This document shows, piece after piece, positions 9,326 to 20,000 of a stretch of 64,000 nucleotides of DNA. Source of the stretch: Crocinitomicaceae bacterium (lineage in GTDB: Bacteria; Bacteroidota; Bacteroidia; Flavobacteriales_D; Crocinitomicaceae); contig JADJGJ010000002.1 in assembly GCA_016708105.1 (NCBI GenBank), forward strand, positions 868,001-932,000, in the 5' to 3' direction. Below the pieces are notes generated by a model. That model was given only the letters and a program-made list of their open reading frames with translations, did not search any database and was not told the origin of the DNA. Positions within the stretch are counted from its first letter, which is position 1; the number at the start of each line of letters is the position of its first letter. Position numbers and translations under genes: made by a program.

Positions 9326-11198
9326 ATATCTGTTTATAATATTCAGTATTACTCACTTTAGTGGATGGGCAAAAAGTTCAGTGGAAATCCCTACTTCAAA
9401 TTTGTCTAACACGATATTGGAAAGAAAAATATCTGTTGATGTTGTTGATCTAAAATTAGTCAAAGTTTTACAAATCATTGAACAAAAGGCATACTTCAAA
9501 TTCTCATACAATTCTACTTTAATAGAAGAGTCAAAACTGATCACCCTAAAAGTACAAGATGAAACAGTTGCTAAAATTTTGTACAAAATATTTGGCGATG
9601 AATTCAGATATAAAGAGGCAGGAAATCATTTGATTCTACTCAAAAATCAAGAAACATCAAATGAAGATGTGAAACAAAAATTCTATCTTCAATTCAGCGG
9701 GCAGATAATTGACGCATACACCGGTAAGCCCTTGTCAGGCGTGAGTATTTATGATGTTGAATCACGTAAGGCCAGGCTGTCTGATGAAAATGGTGCTTAT
9801 AAAATGACCATTGAATCTGATGAAAAGATGAGGGGATTTTATTTTAGTAAAGTGGGGTATCATGATACTACCATCGTGGTGCATTCTGATAACCCTGAAA
9901 TCAATCTTGAACTAATTCCTTTAAATCCTGAAATTGAAAAATTGCCAGGCGCAACAATTTCAACTATTGATTTTCCGATAGAACAGCGACCTGTGAGCAA
10001 AATATTTGTTCCACAAGAATCATTTGTACATGCTGAGAATTTGAAAGCAATTAAAGAAACGCGTATTGCCCAAATTTCATTTATTCCAACGTGGAGCATT
10101 GGTTCTGATTTGTCTACCAACGGCCTCATGATAAATCGCTTTTCATTCAATGTTTTGGGTGGTTATGCTAATGGTGTGGATGGCTTTGAATTGGGTGGAT
10201 TATTTAATATTGACAAGCAAAAAGTACGAGGTCTGCAAATTGCCGGAATTGGAAATATTGTTGGAGGCACAACTAGCGGACTTCAAATTGGCGGCATTTC
10301 AAATATTGTTGGTGATACAACAAACGGATTACAAATTGGTGGGATAAATAATGTTGTACGAGGTCATTTTTATGGTGTACAAATATCAGGTATATCCAAT
10401 GTGGTTACAAAAGGTTTTGATGGTTTTCAAATAGCAGGCATTAATAATTTTGTTCGTACCTCTTCACGTGGTTTACAAATTTCAGGCATTAATAATATTG
10501 TAATGGACACCTTGTACGGCGGACAAATTGCAGGCATTGGTAACTGGGCAAGAAGAGGTGTAAATCGTTGTCAAATTTCAGGTATTGTTAATCTTGCTAA
10601 CATAAATACCGGTGTGCAAATCACCGGAATTTATAATCATTGCCGCGTAAATGACGGCATGCAAATTGGGTTAATCAATTCCTGCATTTCAGGTTCAGGT
10701 GCCGCACTTGGCTTGGTTAGTTATTGTAAAGAGGGATACCGTTCTACTGAATTTGGCGCAAATGAAGTGGGACATTTACAAGTCAATTTTAAATCAGGAG
10801 TCAACAAATTGTATAATATCTATTCGCTGGGTGTAAATTTCATTGATAGATCTAGAATTATGGTTGGTTTAGGACTTGGAACCAAATGGCATGCCGGCAA
10901 AATATTTTCTGTTTCAAATGAATTGATTTCTTATTTAGTTCAATTTGAAAATTTCAACGCATTTCAAGGAAATCAATTTCACCGATATCAGCTAACATTT
11001 GATTTTAGGTTTGCAAAATGGTTTACTTTTTTTATTGGTCCTTCCGCTAATATCGGTTTTTCACGCACGCAAAGTGATGAGGGCGAATATCTCCATTTCA
11101 TGAATTATCAGCCTGTCTATGAAGCTGATTTCTCTGACTCTCAATTGCAGTTTTGGATTGGAGCCCAAGCAGGCATTAGGGTTGGTATTAGAAGATAG
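9315..11198 (+). CDS. STN-domain protein with CarboxypepD_reg domain and LA_2272-type surface repeats
   Basis: A 627-residue secreted or outer-membrane protein. After a signal peptide (about residues 1-20) comes an STN (secretin/TonB N-terminal) domain at about residues 35-112 (LKLVKVLQIIEQKAYFKFSY), the part that contacts FecR in Fec-type signalling. Next is a CarboxypepD_reg-like domain (about 125-200, GQIIDAYTGKPLSGVSIYD). Instead of a TonB plug and barrel, the protein continues with about ten copies of a 20-21-residue repeat with core G-x-Q-I-x-G-I-x-N (about residues 280-455), as in the 'LA_2272 family surface repeat' proteins. The last ~140 residues look like beta strands (ISYLVQFENFNAF to the end). 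It probably senses or displays something at the outer membrane and signals to FecR. Ligand and topology are unknown. The domain combination is what is unusual. Confidence 0.82.
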   Translation: MVAKYLFIIFSITHFSGWAKSSVEIPTSNLSNTILERKISVDVVDLKLVKVLQIIEQKAYFKFSYNSTLIEESKLITLKVQDETVAKILYKIFGDEFRYKEAGNHLILLKNQETSNEDVKQKFYLQFSGQIIDAYTGKPLSGVSIYDVESRKARLSDENGAYKMTIESDEKMRGFYFSKVGYHDTTIVVHSDNPEINLELIPLNPEIEKLPGATISTIDFPIEQRPVSKIFVPQESFVHAENLKAIKETRIAQISFIPTWSIGSDLSTNGLMINRFSFNVLGGYANGVDGFELGGLFNIDKQKVRGLQIAGIGNIVGGTTSGLQIGGISNIVGDTTNGLQIGGINNVVRGHFYGVQISGISNVVTKGFDGFQIAGINNFVRTSSRGLQISGINNIVMDTLYGGQIAGIGNWARRGVNRCQISGIVNLANINTGVQITGIYNHCRVNDGMQIGLINSCISGSGAALGLVSYCKEGYRSTEFGANEVGHLQVNFKSGVNKLYNIYSLGVNFIDRSRIMVGLGLGTKWHAGKIFSVSNELISYLVQFENFNAFQGNQFHRYQLTFDFRFAKWFTFFIGPSANIGFSRTQSDEGEYLHFMNYQPVYEADFSDSQLQFWIGAQAGIRVGIRR

Positions 11199-11236
11199 GG
11201 TAGACTATTCAAATTCAAAAATATTTTCATTGAAAT

Positions 11237-11261
11237 AGGGGTAAGCTCTTTCATGATTGTC
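11237..11261 (+). promoter_or_regulatory. Putative ECF-sigma promoter upstream of the TonB receptor
   Basis: GGGGT (11238-11242), 12 nt, GATTGTC (11255-11261), then 25 nt to the ATG. Sequence blocks and spacing equal those at 6956-6980. The 88-bp gap after the STN gene leaves room for this internal promoter, so receptor and second repeat protein could be induced separately from the sigma/FecR/STN genes. Confidence 0.5.
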
Positions 11262-11286
11262 TCATTAAAAACAAAACGAAACAATT

Positions 11287-13623
11287 ATGAAATTAAGTAT
11301 TCTGATATCTCTATTTTTTTGCTTTACAGTCATTCAAGTTCAAGCGCAATTTACGCAAACGGTGAGAGGAACCGCGGTAGATTATGATTCTAAAATACCG
11401 GTTGTTGGAGCTAAGGTAATTGTTGTTGGAACTGATCCTTTACAGGGTTCAATCACTGATGCTGAAGGAAATTTTAAAATTGAAAAAGTTACTGTTGGCA
11501 GAATTGATTTAAAAATTTCAGCCATTGGTTATCAAGAAATATTTATGTCTGGTTTGTTGGTTGAATCAGGCAAAGAATTGGTTTTGAATCTTGAAATGAC
11601 AGAAGATATCAAGTCGCTGACAACGGTGACTGTTACTAGTGAAGATAAAGATGAATCCATTAATAAAATGGTTACCGTTTCAGGGCAAATGTTTACGGTT
11701 GATGAGACAAATCGGTATGCGGGTTCATTCAATGATCCGGCACGTATGGTTTCAGGTTTTGCGGGTGTTACCGGTAATGCTGAAGGGGACAATGACATTG
11801 TGGTAAGAGGAAATTCTCCCAAAGGAATTTTGTGGAGATTAGAAGGAATTGATATTCCAAATCCAAATCACTTTGCCAATGAAGGAGGAACCGGTGGACC
11901 AATCAGTGCTTTGAACGGAAGCATGTTGGCAAATTCTGATTTTTTTTCCGGAGCCTTTTCACCTGAATACGGAAATGCTTATTCCGGTGTGTTTGACGTT
12001 AGATTCAGACAAGGGAATAACGAGAAACGTGAGTACAGTTTTTCTTTTGGAGTAATGGGAACAGATTTTACCGTTGAAGGACCTTTCAAAGTGGGTTACG
12101 GGGGATCCTATTTAGTGAATTATCGGTATTCCACCATTGCACTGTTAGACAAAGCAGGCATACTTGATTTTGGTGGAATACCAACATATCAGGATGCATC
12201 ATTCAAAGTAGTTTTACCAACAAAAAAAGCGGGTACTTTTTCATTGATTGGTTTGGGTGGTATTTCTTCAATTTTTCAGTCTGATGAAGATGAAGAAACG
12301 TTAACTGTTTATTCAACTTATGATTTTGGTGCAAATCTGGGAGTAATGGGATTGAAACATACTTTCATGTTTAATGACAAAACATATCTCAAGAGTTTTA
12401 TCAGTGCATCTACCTCATCTAGTACCGGACGGGGTGAATGGTTAAATGCTGATAGCTCAGCTCTTTTTCTTGCAGAGAGAGAACTATTTCAAGACAACCG
12501 GTACAAAATTTCATCAACTATACATCATAAAATGAATGCAAAAAATTTGTTTCAACTGGGGGCAATTTTTACGGTGTTGGATTACAATTTATACTTAGAA
12601 GAAGACTATGACAATACCGGCATATTTACTCGGCTTGTAAACGGAGAAGGAAATTCATACATGGCGCAAGCTTATGCCAGTTGGAAACATCGTTTTGGTA
12701 ACAATCTAACAATGATAAGCGGACTACATTATTTACATTTCTTTCTAAATAATCAGAGTTCTTTGGAACCGCGGTTAGGTATTAAATATCAAATAAACCC
12801 AAGAAATTATATCTCAGCAGGGGCAGGTTTGCATGGTAAAATTGAAAGCCTGTCTACTTATTTGTTCAGCGAAAAACAAACCGACGGAACTTATCTATTG
12901 CCAAACAAAAATATCGGCTTAACAAAATCAGCGCATTTTGTTGTTGGTTATGGCTTGCAGTTAACTGAACGATGGAGATTCAAAACAGAATTATACTATC
13001 AACATCTATACAATATTCCGGTTGAGAATGATACTGCGAGTTCAATGTCATTGCTGAATTTTTCAAATTGGTTTCCTGATGTGCATCTTGCAAATGAGGG
13101 AACAGGCAGAAACTATGGAATTGAATTCACCCTTGAAAGAAATTTTGAGAAAAGTTTTTATTGCATGGCAACCGGTTCAATTTATCAGTCGAGCTTCACT
13201 GCTTTGGATGGAATTGAAAGAGATTCAAGATATGATGCAGGTTATGCTGCAAACTTGTTGTTGGGTAAAGAATTTTTGTTCGGGGAAAATAAAAACAATG
13301 TGATTGGATTGAACGCTAAGGTTTCTTTTATTGGTGGAAATCGTTACACACCAATTAATCTTCAGGCTTCTCAAGATGCCGGATATCCTATTTATTCTGA
13401 CAAGACACTTTCTGAAAAGGGAGACGATATTTTCTTTATCAATTTTGGAATTACCTATCGGTTGGATAAATCAAAAGTCAGTCATTCTATTAAGTTAGAT
13501 TTTCAGAACCTCACTAATAACAAAGCACGAGTGAACGAATATTTTAATTCAAGAACTAATCAGATAGAATACTCAACACAGCTTTCTTTTATTCCAAATA
13601 TTATTTATACCATCAAATTTTAA
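11287..13623 (+). CDS. TonB-dependent outer-membrane receptor
   Basis: A 778-residue receptor for energy-dependent uptake across the outer membrane. After a signal peptide ending AQF, residues about 24-110 form a CarboxypepD_reg-like domain (RGTAVDYDSKIPVVGAKVIV). A plug domain follows (about 130-230; NDIVVRGNSPKGILWRLEGI, GGPISALNGSMLANSDFFSG), then a 22-strand-type barrel ending in a terminal Phe (FIPNIIYTIKF). It has no STN domain of its own, although it sits in a sigma/FecR locus; the STN domain is instead on the product of the preceding gene. Substrate is not predictable from sequence. The promoter just upstream matches the one before the head-GIN gene, so expression probably depends on the local ECF sigma factor. 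Confidence 0.92.
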   Translation: MKLSILISLFFCFTVIQVQAQFTQTVRGTAVDYDSKIPVVGAKVIVVGTDPLQGSITDAEGNFKIEKVTVGRIDLKISAIGYQEIFMSGLLVESGKELVLNLEMTEDIKSLTTVTVTSEDKDESINKMVTVSGQMFTVDETNRYAGSFNDPARMVSGFAGVTGNAEGDNDIVVRGNSPKGILWRLEGIDIPNPNHFANEGGTGGPISALNGSMLANSDFFSGAFSPEYGNAYSGVFDVRFRQGNNEKREYSFSFGVMGTDFTVEGPFKVGYGGSYLVNYRYSTIALLDKAGILDFGGIPTYQDASFKVVLPTKKAGTFSLIGLGGISSIFQSDEDEETLTVYSTYDFGANLGVMGLKHTFMFNDKTYLKSFISASTSSSTGRGEWLNADSSALFLAERELFQDNRYKISSTIHHKMNAKNLFQLGAIFTVLDYNLYLEEDYDNTGIFTRLVNGEGNSYMAQAYASWKHRFGNNLTMISGLHYLHFFLNNQSSLEPRLGIKYQINPRNYISAGAGLHGKIESLSTYLFSEKQTDGTYLLPNKNIGLTKSAHFVVGYGLQLTERWRFKTELYYQHLYNIPVENDTASSMSLLNFSNWFPDVHLANEGTGRNYGIEFTLERNFEKSFYCMATGSIYQSSFTALDGIERDSRYDAGYAANLLLGKEFLFGENKNNVIGLNAKVSFIGGNRYTPINLQASQDAGYPIYSDKTLSEKGDDIFFINFGITYRLDKSKVSHSIKLDFQNLTNNKARVNEYFNSRTNQIEYSTQLSFIPNIIYTIKF

Positions 13624-13626
13624 TTT

Positions 13627-14832
13627 ATGAAATCAAAAATATCTTTTTTAACCTGTACATTTCTTCTTTCTTTTCAAGCGCTGTCACAAGCTGATACAAC
13701 GGTTATTGTACACAAGTATCCTAAACTATTTCCGTCAGATGATTCAAGTAATACTTCACCGGTTCAAGTGAGTTTTATTTATCCAATGGGCACCAATGGT
13801 ATACACTCTCCACAAGTAGCTAATAATTTTTCATTTAACACATTATATGGAGTCAACGGTGGTGTCAATGGATGTGAAATTGGTGGATTGGTAAATGTAA
13901 ATACTGCCGATGTTAATGGAATTCAAGTTGGTGGAATTGCAAATATTACCGCAGGAGCATCAAAGGGAACTGTTATTGGAGGCATTGCAAATATTGTGAA
14001 AGATTCTACTCAAGGAGTTTTTATTGCAGGAATAAGTAATGTCGTGGGAGAATCTTCATCAGGTTTTGAAATTGGCGGAATTTCCAATTCTGTCAACGGA
14101 AATTTTGACGGAGGGCAAGTTGCAGGCATTGCAAATTATACCCATGGCTGCATGGATGGATTTCAACTTTCAGGAATTGCAAATTTCAGCAATGGTGATT
14201 TGAATGGAGCACAAATCAGTGGAATAGTCAACACGGTAAATGGCAATGTGAATGGAACACAAATAGGTTTGATCAATTATGCTGACACGGTTAAAGGAAC
14301 TCAAATTGGATTGATCAATGTGGCAAAATCCGGAGAAAATTCGTTAGCAATTGGCTTGATCAGTTTAGTACACAACGGTTATCATGCGCTGGAATTTTCT
14401 ACCAACGAATCAATCTACGGGCAGTTGGCGTTGAAACTTGGTGTGCCTCAATTCTATTCTAGTTTCAGATTTGGAATTACACAAAATAATGACGAAGGAA
14501 TTTTAACTTACGGCTATGGAATTGGCTCAATGATCTCATTAAATGAAAAAAATAAAATTGGTTTTGACCTTTCAACTAATCAAACAATCACCAATTTATT
14601 TACGTATGACTTGGATCTTTTAAACAGATTTGAAATTACCTACCGACGGTTTATTGCCAAACATTTTGAGCTTTTCGCCGGACCTGCTTTAAATATTTAT
14701 GTCTCACAAACCGAGGTTGAAAATAATTATGGAGTCTTGCGCATTCCTTATACCTTATATGACGAAAATTGGTCTGATGGGCGCGTGGCAATTTGGGTTG
14801 GATTACAGGCAGGTTGCGCTTTGAGGTTTTAA
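13627..14832 (+). CDS. LA_2272-type surface repeat protein
   Basis: A 401-residue protein with a signal peptide (about 1-21) followed from residue ~75 by about eleven repeats with core G-x-x-I-G-G-I-x-N (for example VNGIQVGGIANI and MDGFQLSGIANF), then a C-terminal strand-rich domain of about 140 residues. It is a paralogue of the repeat and C-terminal halves of the STN protein at 9315-11198: both pass from the repeats into a conserved GLIS/GLVS-type segment with a FxxNE motif (STNES here, GANEV there), and both end with a GP-x4-I segment and a W-x-G-x-Q-A-G motif. It lacks the STN and CarboxypepD_reg domains. Only 3 bp separate it from the TonB receptor stop, so they are co-transcribed. Function unknown; location predicted at the outer membrane or surface. 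Confidence 0.85.
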   Translation: MKSKISFLTCTFLLSFQALSQADTTVIVHKYPKLFPSDDSSNTSPVQVSFIYPMGTNGIHSPQVANNFSFNTLYGVNGGVNGCEIGGLVNVNTADVNGIQVGGIANITAGASKGTVIGGIANIVKDSTQGVFIAGISNVVGESSSGFEIGGISNSVNGNFDGGQVAGIANYTHGCMDGFQLSGIANFSNGDLNGAQISGIVNTVNGNVNGTQIGLINYADTVKGTQIGLINVAKSGENSLAIGLISLVHNGYHALEFSTNESIYGQLALKLGVPQFYSSFRFGITQNNDEGILTYGYGIGSMISLNEKNKIGFDLSTNQTITNLFTYDLDLLNRFEITYRRFIAKHFELFAGPALNIYVSQTEVENNYGVLRIPYTLYDENWSDGRVAIWVGLQAGCALRF

Positions 14833-14946
14833 CTCAAATTGATTTGATTTGATAAGACATGTATACAGAAAATAATTTGATCACGCGGATAAATCATCCG
14901 ACTGCTTTGTCATGCATAAATAAATCTCTTAGCCAAACAATCCAAC

Positions 14947-16893
14947 CTACTCCACCACAATTTTGCTTTGCGTGCTTGATGTTCTGAAAATATAAGTACC
15001 ACAAGAGAGCGTGGTTAGATCTAATTGATTTTGCCCTTCGTTCAAATTTCCTTGTTGTACAATTTGTCCGCTGGTGTTGATGATTTGAAAAAGATCAGCT
15101 TGTGATGATTCCACGGTAATTTGATCAGTTGCAGGTACAGGGAAAATTTTCAATTCAGTGCTCGGTTCATCTTGCAGGTTAACCAATGATGTGTTTTGTG
15201 TAATGGTTCCTGTTTGATTGATGATATCATTGTTGGGATCAATTTCAACAGAAACTATTGTGCCCGGGAAACCGAGATAATGCAAACTGCTTGCAGCATT
15301 GATGTCACTCAAACGGAAGTAGGATGTATTTCCCATATCATCTGTAATGGCAATTTCAAGATCATTGGTGAAGAAAGGAGTGACGCCCGGCATTGATACA
15401 ACTTGATCAAGTTGAATATACACGGAGCTGTTTATTTGATTCCACTCTATACTATAAGTTGGATATCCTTCACCATAATACCATTCATTAAAGTAGTTGG
15501 TGAAATTCATTCCGGTTACTGATTCCAGAATAGTTTTAAAGTCTGAGGCGTGTGCTGTGCCATCTGCAAAAACTTGCTGATAGGTTTGAAGCACTTCAAA
15601 AAACAAGGCATCATCATTAATTAAAAAACGAAGAGTGTGAATGATAGATGCGCCTTTGTTATACACTAATCTTCCGCTGAAAATTGCATCAGGGTCAAGC
15701 GAATCTTCAACCCAAACGCTGCCGCCCGGTTGTTCCATCACGTTATCATGTCTGCTTTGCAAATCAGCAATTTCATCACCCGGATAAAAATATTCCAACA
15801 TGAGATGTTCAGTATACGAAGCAAACCCTTCATTCAACCAAATATCACTCCAGCTTGCGCAAGTGACGTTGTCTCCAAACCATTGGTGCCCCATTTCATG
15901 TACGGTTAACCCATCATCAAACCAGCCTTGTGTTGTCATGGTTTGATGCTCCATGCCTCCACCAATAGGCGCCATGCAATGACCATATTTTTCTTCATGA
16001 AAAGGATACAAGCCATAAAGCGTAGAAAAATATTCAATAAAATCTGCGGTGTTATCAATTTCATCTTGAAAGTATGGAAGTGTTGCCGGATTATTGTACA
16101 CATAATTTTGAATGAGAATTGGATTTGGTGCTCCAACCGGATTAGCATAAATAGAATAATCAACATACTCTGCAACAGAAATTGAAATCAAATAATAATC
16201 AATAGGGTAATTTGATTTCCACTCATAGCGGAATAAACCTCCACCCATGTCAGTGATGGCAGTGAGCACACCATTACAACCTGCTTTGTTGGGTGATGTT
16301 GTTGTCACAAAAGTATAAACAGAATCTGCCTTATCGGTCAAAGATTGTTTGCACGGAAACCACTCAAAAGCACTGAAGGGTTCACTCAATGTCCAGGTGA
16401 CAACATTTCCCCAGCTGGGTGAATTATCATTACTCATACCGGCACCTCCCAATGGATTTGATGCAGGTGTTGGTGGTGTGCCACCGTAAATTATTTTCAT
16501 ATAAAATGAATCTCCCAATCCAAAACTTACCGGCACAATAACGGCAGATCCAACACGGGTGAATGGCATTGAAGTGACACCATCAAGTAAAATATCTGTA
16601 ATGGTTAAATCTTCATGCAGCTCAACAAGAAATGTATCTAGCACAGCCACTTTGCTTGTTACATGAATTTCAACAGACCCGTCAATATCTGTTGACGTAT
16701 TTTCTAATGCTACATCTAAAAAATAAAAATGTACATCATATTCTTCAGTCAACTCAATGTATTCAAGAGGTAAGGTGTTTGATCGTTCATTCATCATATT
16801 CCTTGATTTCATCTGTGCACAATGCATACCGCTTTGAGCGTTTGAAACTAATCCGGCAGTGAGCAGGAGAGAAATGGCGATAATTTTTTTCAT
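14947..16893 (-). CDS. Secreted M1 family peptidase with T9SS C-terminal sorting domain
   Basis: A 648-residue M1 metallopeptidase. It has an SpI signal peptide (about 1-19), an N-terminal beta domain, the GGMEH exopeptidase motif, the zinc site HEMGHQWFGD (about residues 332-341) and the third ligand in LNEGFASYTE. The last ~75 residues are a type A T9SS sorting domain (LKIFPVPATDQITVES, then GTYIFRTSS and the terminal KIVVE), so the enzyme should be exported through the type IX secretion system and attached to or released from the cell surface. Compared with the M1 lipoprotein at 2417-4321, it lacks the long helical C-terminal domain. It is on the same strand as the FG-GAP protein upstream but 158 bp away, so probably has its own promoter. 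Confidence 0.93.
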   Translation of the reverse strand: MKKIIAISLLLTAGLVSNAQSGMHCAQMKSRNMMNERSNTLPLEYIELTEEYDVHFYFLDVALENTSTDIDGSVEIHVTSKVAVLDTFLVELHEDLTITDILLDGVTSMPFTRVGSAVIVPVSFGLGDSFYMKIIYGGTPPTPASNPLGGAGMSNDNSPSWGNVVTWTLSEPFSAFEWFPCKQSLTDKADSVYTFVTTTSPNKAGCNGVLTAITDMGGGLFRYEWKSNYPIDYYLISISVAEYVDYSIYANPVGAPNPILIQNYVYNNPATLPYFQDEIDNTADFIEYFSTLYGLYPFHEEKYGHCMAPIGGGMEHQTMTTQGWFDDGLTVHEMGHQWFGDNVTCASWSDIWLNEGFASYTEHLMLEYFYPGDEIADLQSRHDNVMEQPGGSVWVEDSLDPDAIFSGRLVYNKGASIIHTLRFLINDDALFFEVLQTYQQVFADGTAHASDFKTILESVTGMNFTNYFNEWYYGEGYPTYSIEWNQINSSVYIQLDQVVSMPGVTPFFTNDLEIAITDDMGNTSYFRLSDINAASSLHYLGFPGTIVSVEIDPNNDIINQTGTITQNTSLVNLQDEPSTELKIFPVPATDQITVESSQADLFQIINTSGQIVQQGNLNEGQNQLDLTTLSCGTYIFRTSSTQSKIVVE

Positions 16894-17051
16894 TTTATTT
16901 TAGTTTTTTGAGATGCCGTTCAACGCTTTCTGAATTGATAGGCGACTAAAATTACGAAACTTTCTGTGAGAAATGAAGTTTTTATGATCAACGGCATGAA
17001 CCATTGATTTATCAGCTTTATAGATAGGCTGATTAGTGGCTGTCAAATCCT

Positions 17052-20000
17052 CTATTGAATACTGAATAATTGCACCAATCCATTGTTGTTTGCAACAAGT
17101 GCACCTATCGTACCATCTTTTCCAAGTTTAATCATGCTCATGCATTTGGCATCACCCGGCACAAAAAATTGTGATGCTGTTTGTGGGGTTATACTGAATG
17201 ATCCATCCGGTTGTTGTACCATTTCAAGGCCACATCCTGCATCATAACGCGTAGTTTCAACTTCTGATCCGTAGCGGTTACCAATGGCAAGAATATCAGA
17301 TTTTCCATCATGGTTTATATCTAGTACCAGAAAATCATTGATGAAAGATAACTGCGCTTCATTGCCAAAAGGCGAAAATGTAAAATTGCCTTTACCGTCA
17401 TTATAAAAAATTCCACTTCGGAATTCAGTTACCCGATAATGCAAGGCGCTATCTAATTTTTCTTTGCTGTAAATCTGATACAAATCTGATGTTGCAAAAG
17501 CCTGATAGGTAGGAAATTTTTCAACTAAGAAAGGCATTTGACTTGATGAACATTCCCTGCCGCGCACGGGTAATAGATGCTCATTTTTGGTGTGTGCCAA
17601 TACAATGTCTAGAGTACCGTTGTTGTCAAAATCATTGGCGTAAACATCAATTGGACGATTAGTTGATGCCTTAAATTTATTGTTGAGTCCGGCGTTGCCA
17701 GCCAGTAAATCTTGATCACCGTCTTGATCAATGTCAGCAGCCGTTATGCATGACCACCAGCCGGGCATATTTATTCCTGTTTGTGCTTTGGTAAATTTTC
17801 CTTTGTCACGAATAAATACCGTAATGTCCATCCATTCTCCAACCACTACAATGTCTTTATCTTTATCACCATCTACATCAACAAATTCAGCATCATTCAC
17901 CATTCCACAGTATTTTAATTCCGGCGCAATCTGATCTGTAATATTGTAGAAAAATCCTTTTTCATTCAGTAAAATACTTGTAATTCCGGGGAAGGGATAT
18001 TTTCCGGGAGAAGCTTTTCCGCAAATTAATAAATCAGTATCACCATCCAAATCAATGTCTTCACCAATCACTTTACCTGAATTAAATGCATCTTTTGGCA
18101 TGGCATTTTTTACATAACCAAATCCGCCTTGTCCGTTTCCAATATACAAGCGGTTGATATAATTGCTGTCACCTTGTGCATATTCATATCCGCCTGATGT
18201 GATGATGATGTCTTTGTATTCATCTTTATTTGCATTAATAACCATAATGCCTCCGTCTTCACATCCCTGATGATTATAAAAAGCCGGTGAAACCACCTGA
18301 CTAAATGTACCTTCTTCTTTTTGTATATAAACCTGTGGAATTTTTCCAACGGCTGATGATAAAATAAAATCTTCCAAACCATCAGCGTTTAGGTCGCTCA
18401 CTGCTAGTTGTGGCCCTGCATCACTCATGCGATGAGGCAGCAAGGTTTCAGTTTTGAAATCATCATAATCATTGTCTTGGTAAATAATTTGTGGAAGCAG
18501 TTGTGCAGATATGTCTTGAATATTTACATCAAAATTGATCAAGTCTAATAAAGCCAAATCATGTACTTCAATATCTTTCAAACGAATTTTTATGGTTTGA
18601 TCAGGTGTAATATTTTTAATCATGGCATAGTAAACGGGTAAATCAATCACAAGATCTTTCGGTTCATCATTTTTATCCCAATAGAAGAAAATATTTTTTT
18701 CAACGGATGATTGATAGCCACGCACAAAATTTGCTTCTTTAGCTTGTGTTGTTTTTTTTGTTGTGAGTAGAAATTTGGCACCGCTTATTTTTTCATCCGG
18801 TATTTCTGACAAATCAAGTTTCAAATAGTGATTGCCGTTACTGGTTGTATTCTGATAGACTGAAGCAAAATCATCCACATTATTCAATACTAAATCCAGA
18901 TCACCATCATTGTCAAGATCAGCGTATGCTGCGCCGTTTGAATTCAATTTTTCATCAATACCCCAGTCAGCCCTTTTATCTGCAAATTTCAAATCATGCG
19001 TGTTTCTGAAGAAGAAATTTTCAATGCGCACTGAAGGAATCAATTCAAGTAATTCCATCACGCTGATTTGATTTTTTTTCTCCAGTTGTTGATTGATGAG
19101 GTATTGAATGTCATTGTTTTTTGTGTCACGTTTGTAGCCGTTCGTAATAAATAAATCTAACCAGCCATCCATGTCAATATCCATCAAAAGAGGTGCCCAG
19201 CTCCAATCAGTTTTTGCTACGCCGCTGAATTGAGCAATCTCTTGGTAAACGCCTTTTCCGGTGTTTAGGTGAAGCATATTGTGCATGTATTGGTAGCCCC
19301 AACCTAACTTAACACGTGCCCAGAATTTTGCCGGAGTCATAGAAGCCATATTGGTTTTTGATCGTTCATGTGAATCAAAGGCCATGTCTACAGAAATGTA
19401 ATCCAGATAGCCATCATTATTGAAATCACCTACATCATTTCCCATGGAATAATTAGATGTATGTTTAAAATAATTTAGGTTTTCATCTTTAAATGTTTTG
19501 TTTTTTTGATTGACAAAAACGTGATCAGGTTCATCAAAATCATTGCAGACAATGATATCTGGATACGTGTCATGATTGATATCGGTAATGGCCAACCCCA
19601 AACCATAACCAAACTCAAAAATGCCGGCTTGTTTTGTGATGTCAATAAATTTACCGTTTACATTTTCAAGCAGGATATCACTTTCTACTTCACCTTTGAG
19701 AATGGTTGTGATATAAGTTGAGAAGTCAGATTTATGCATAAATTTTCCCGGATGTCCCATTACGTATAAATCCAAATCACCATCGTGATCAAAATCTAGT
19801 GGAGCCGCCTGTGTATGATGACCGGCCAGATCAAGACCATACGATGCAGCATCTTCAATAAACTTTCCGTTTTTTTGATTGATGTATAGAACATTTTTCA
19901 ATTTTTCAGAATTAGTATACCAACCTGATCGGCATACATAAATATCTTGCCAGCCATCTGCGTTGATATCAACAATGCACACGCCGGTACTCCAACCATT

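Noticed and set aside
14881..14912. Short inverted repeat (CGGAT / ATCCG) between convergent genes
   Set aside because: A short stem without a T-tract; not enough for a terminator call.
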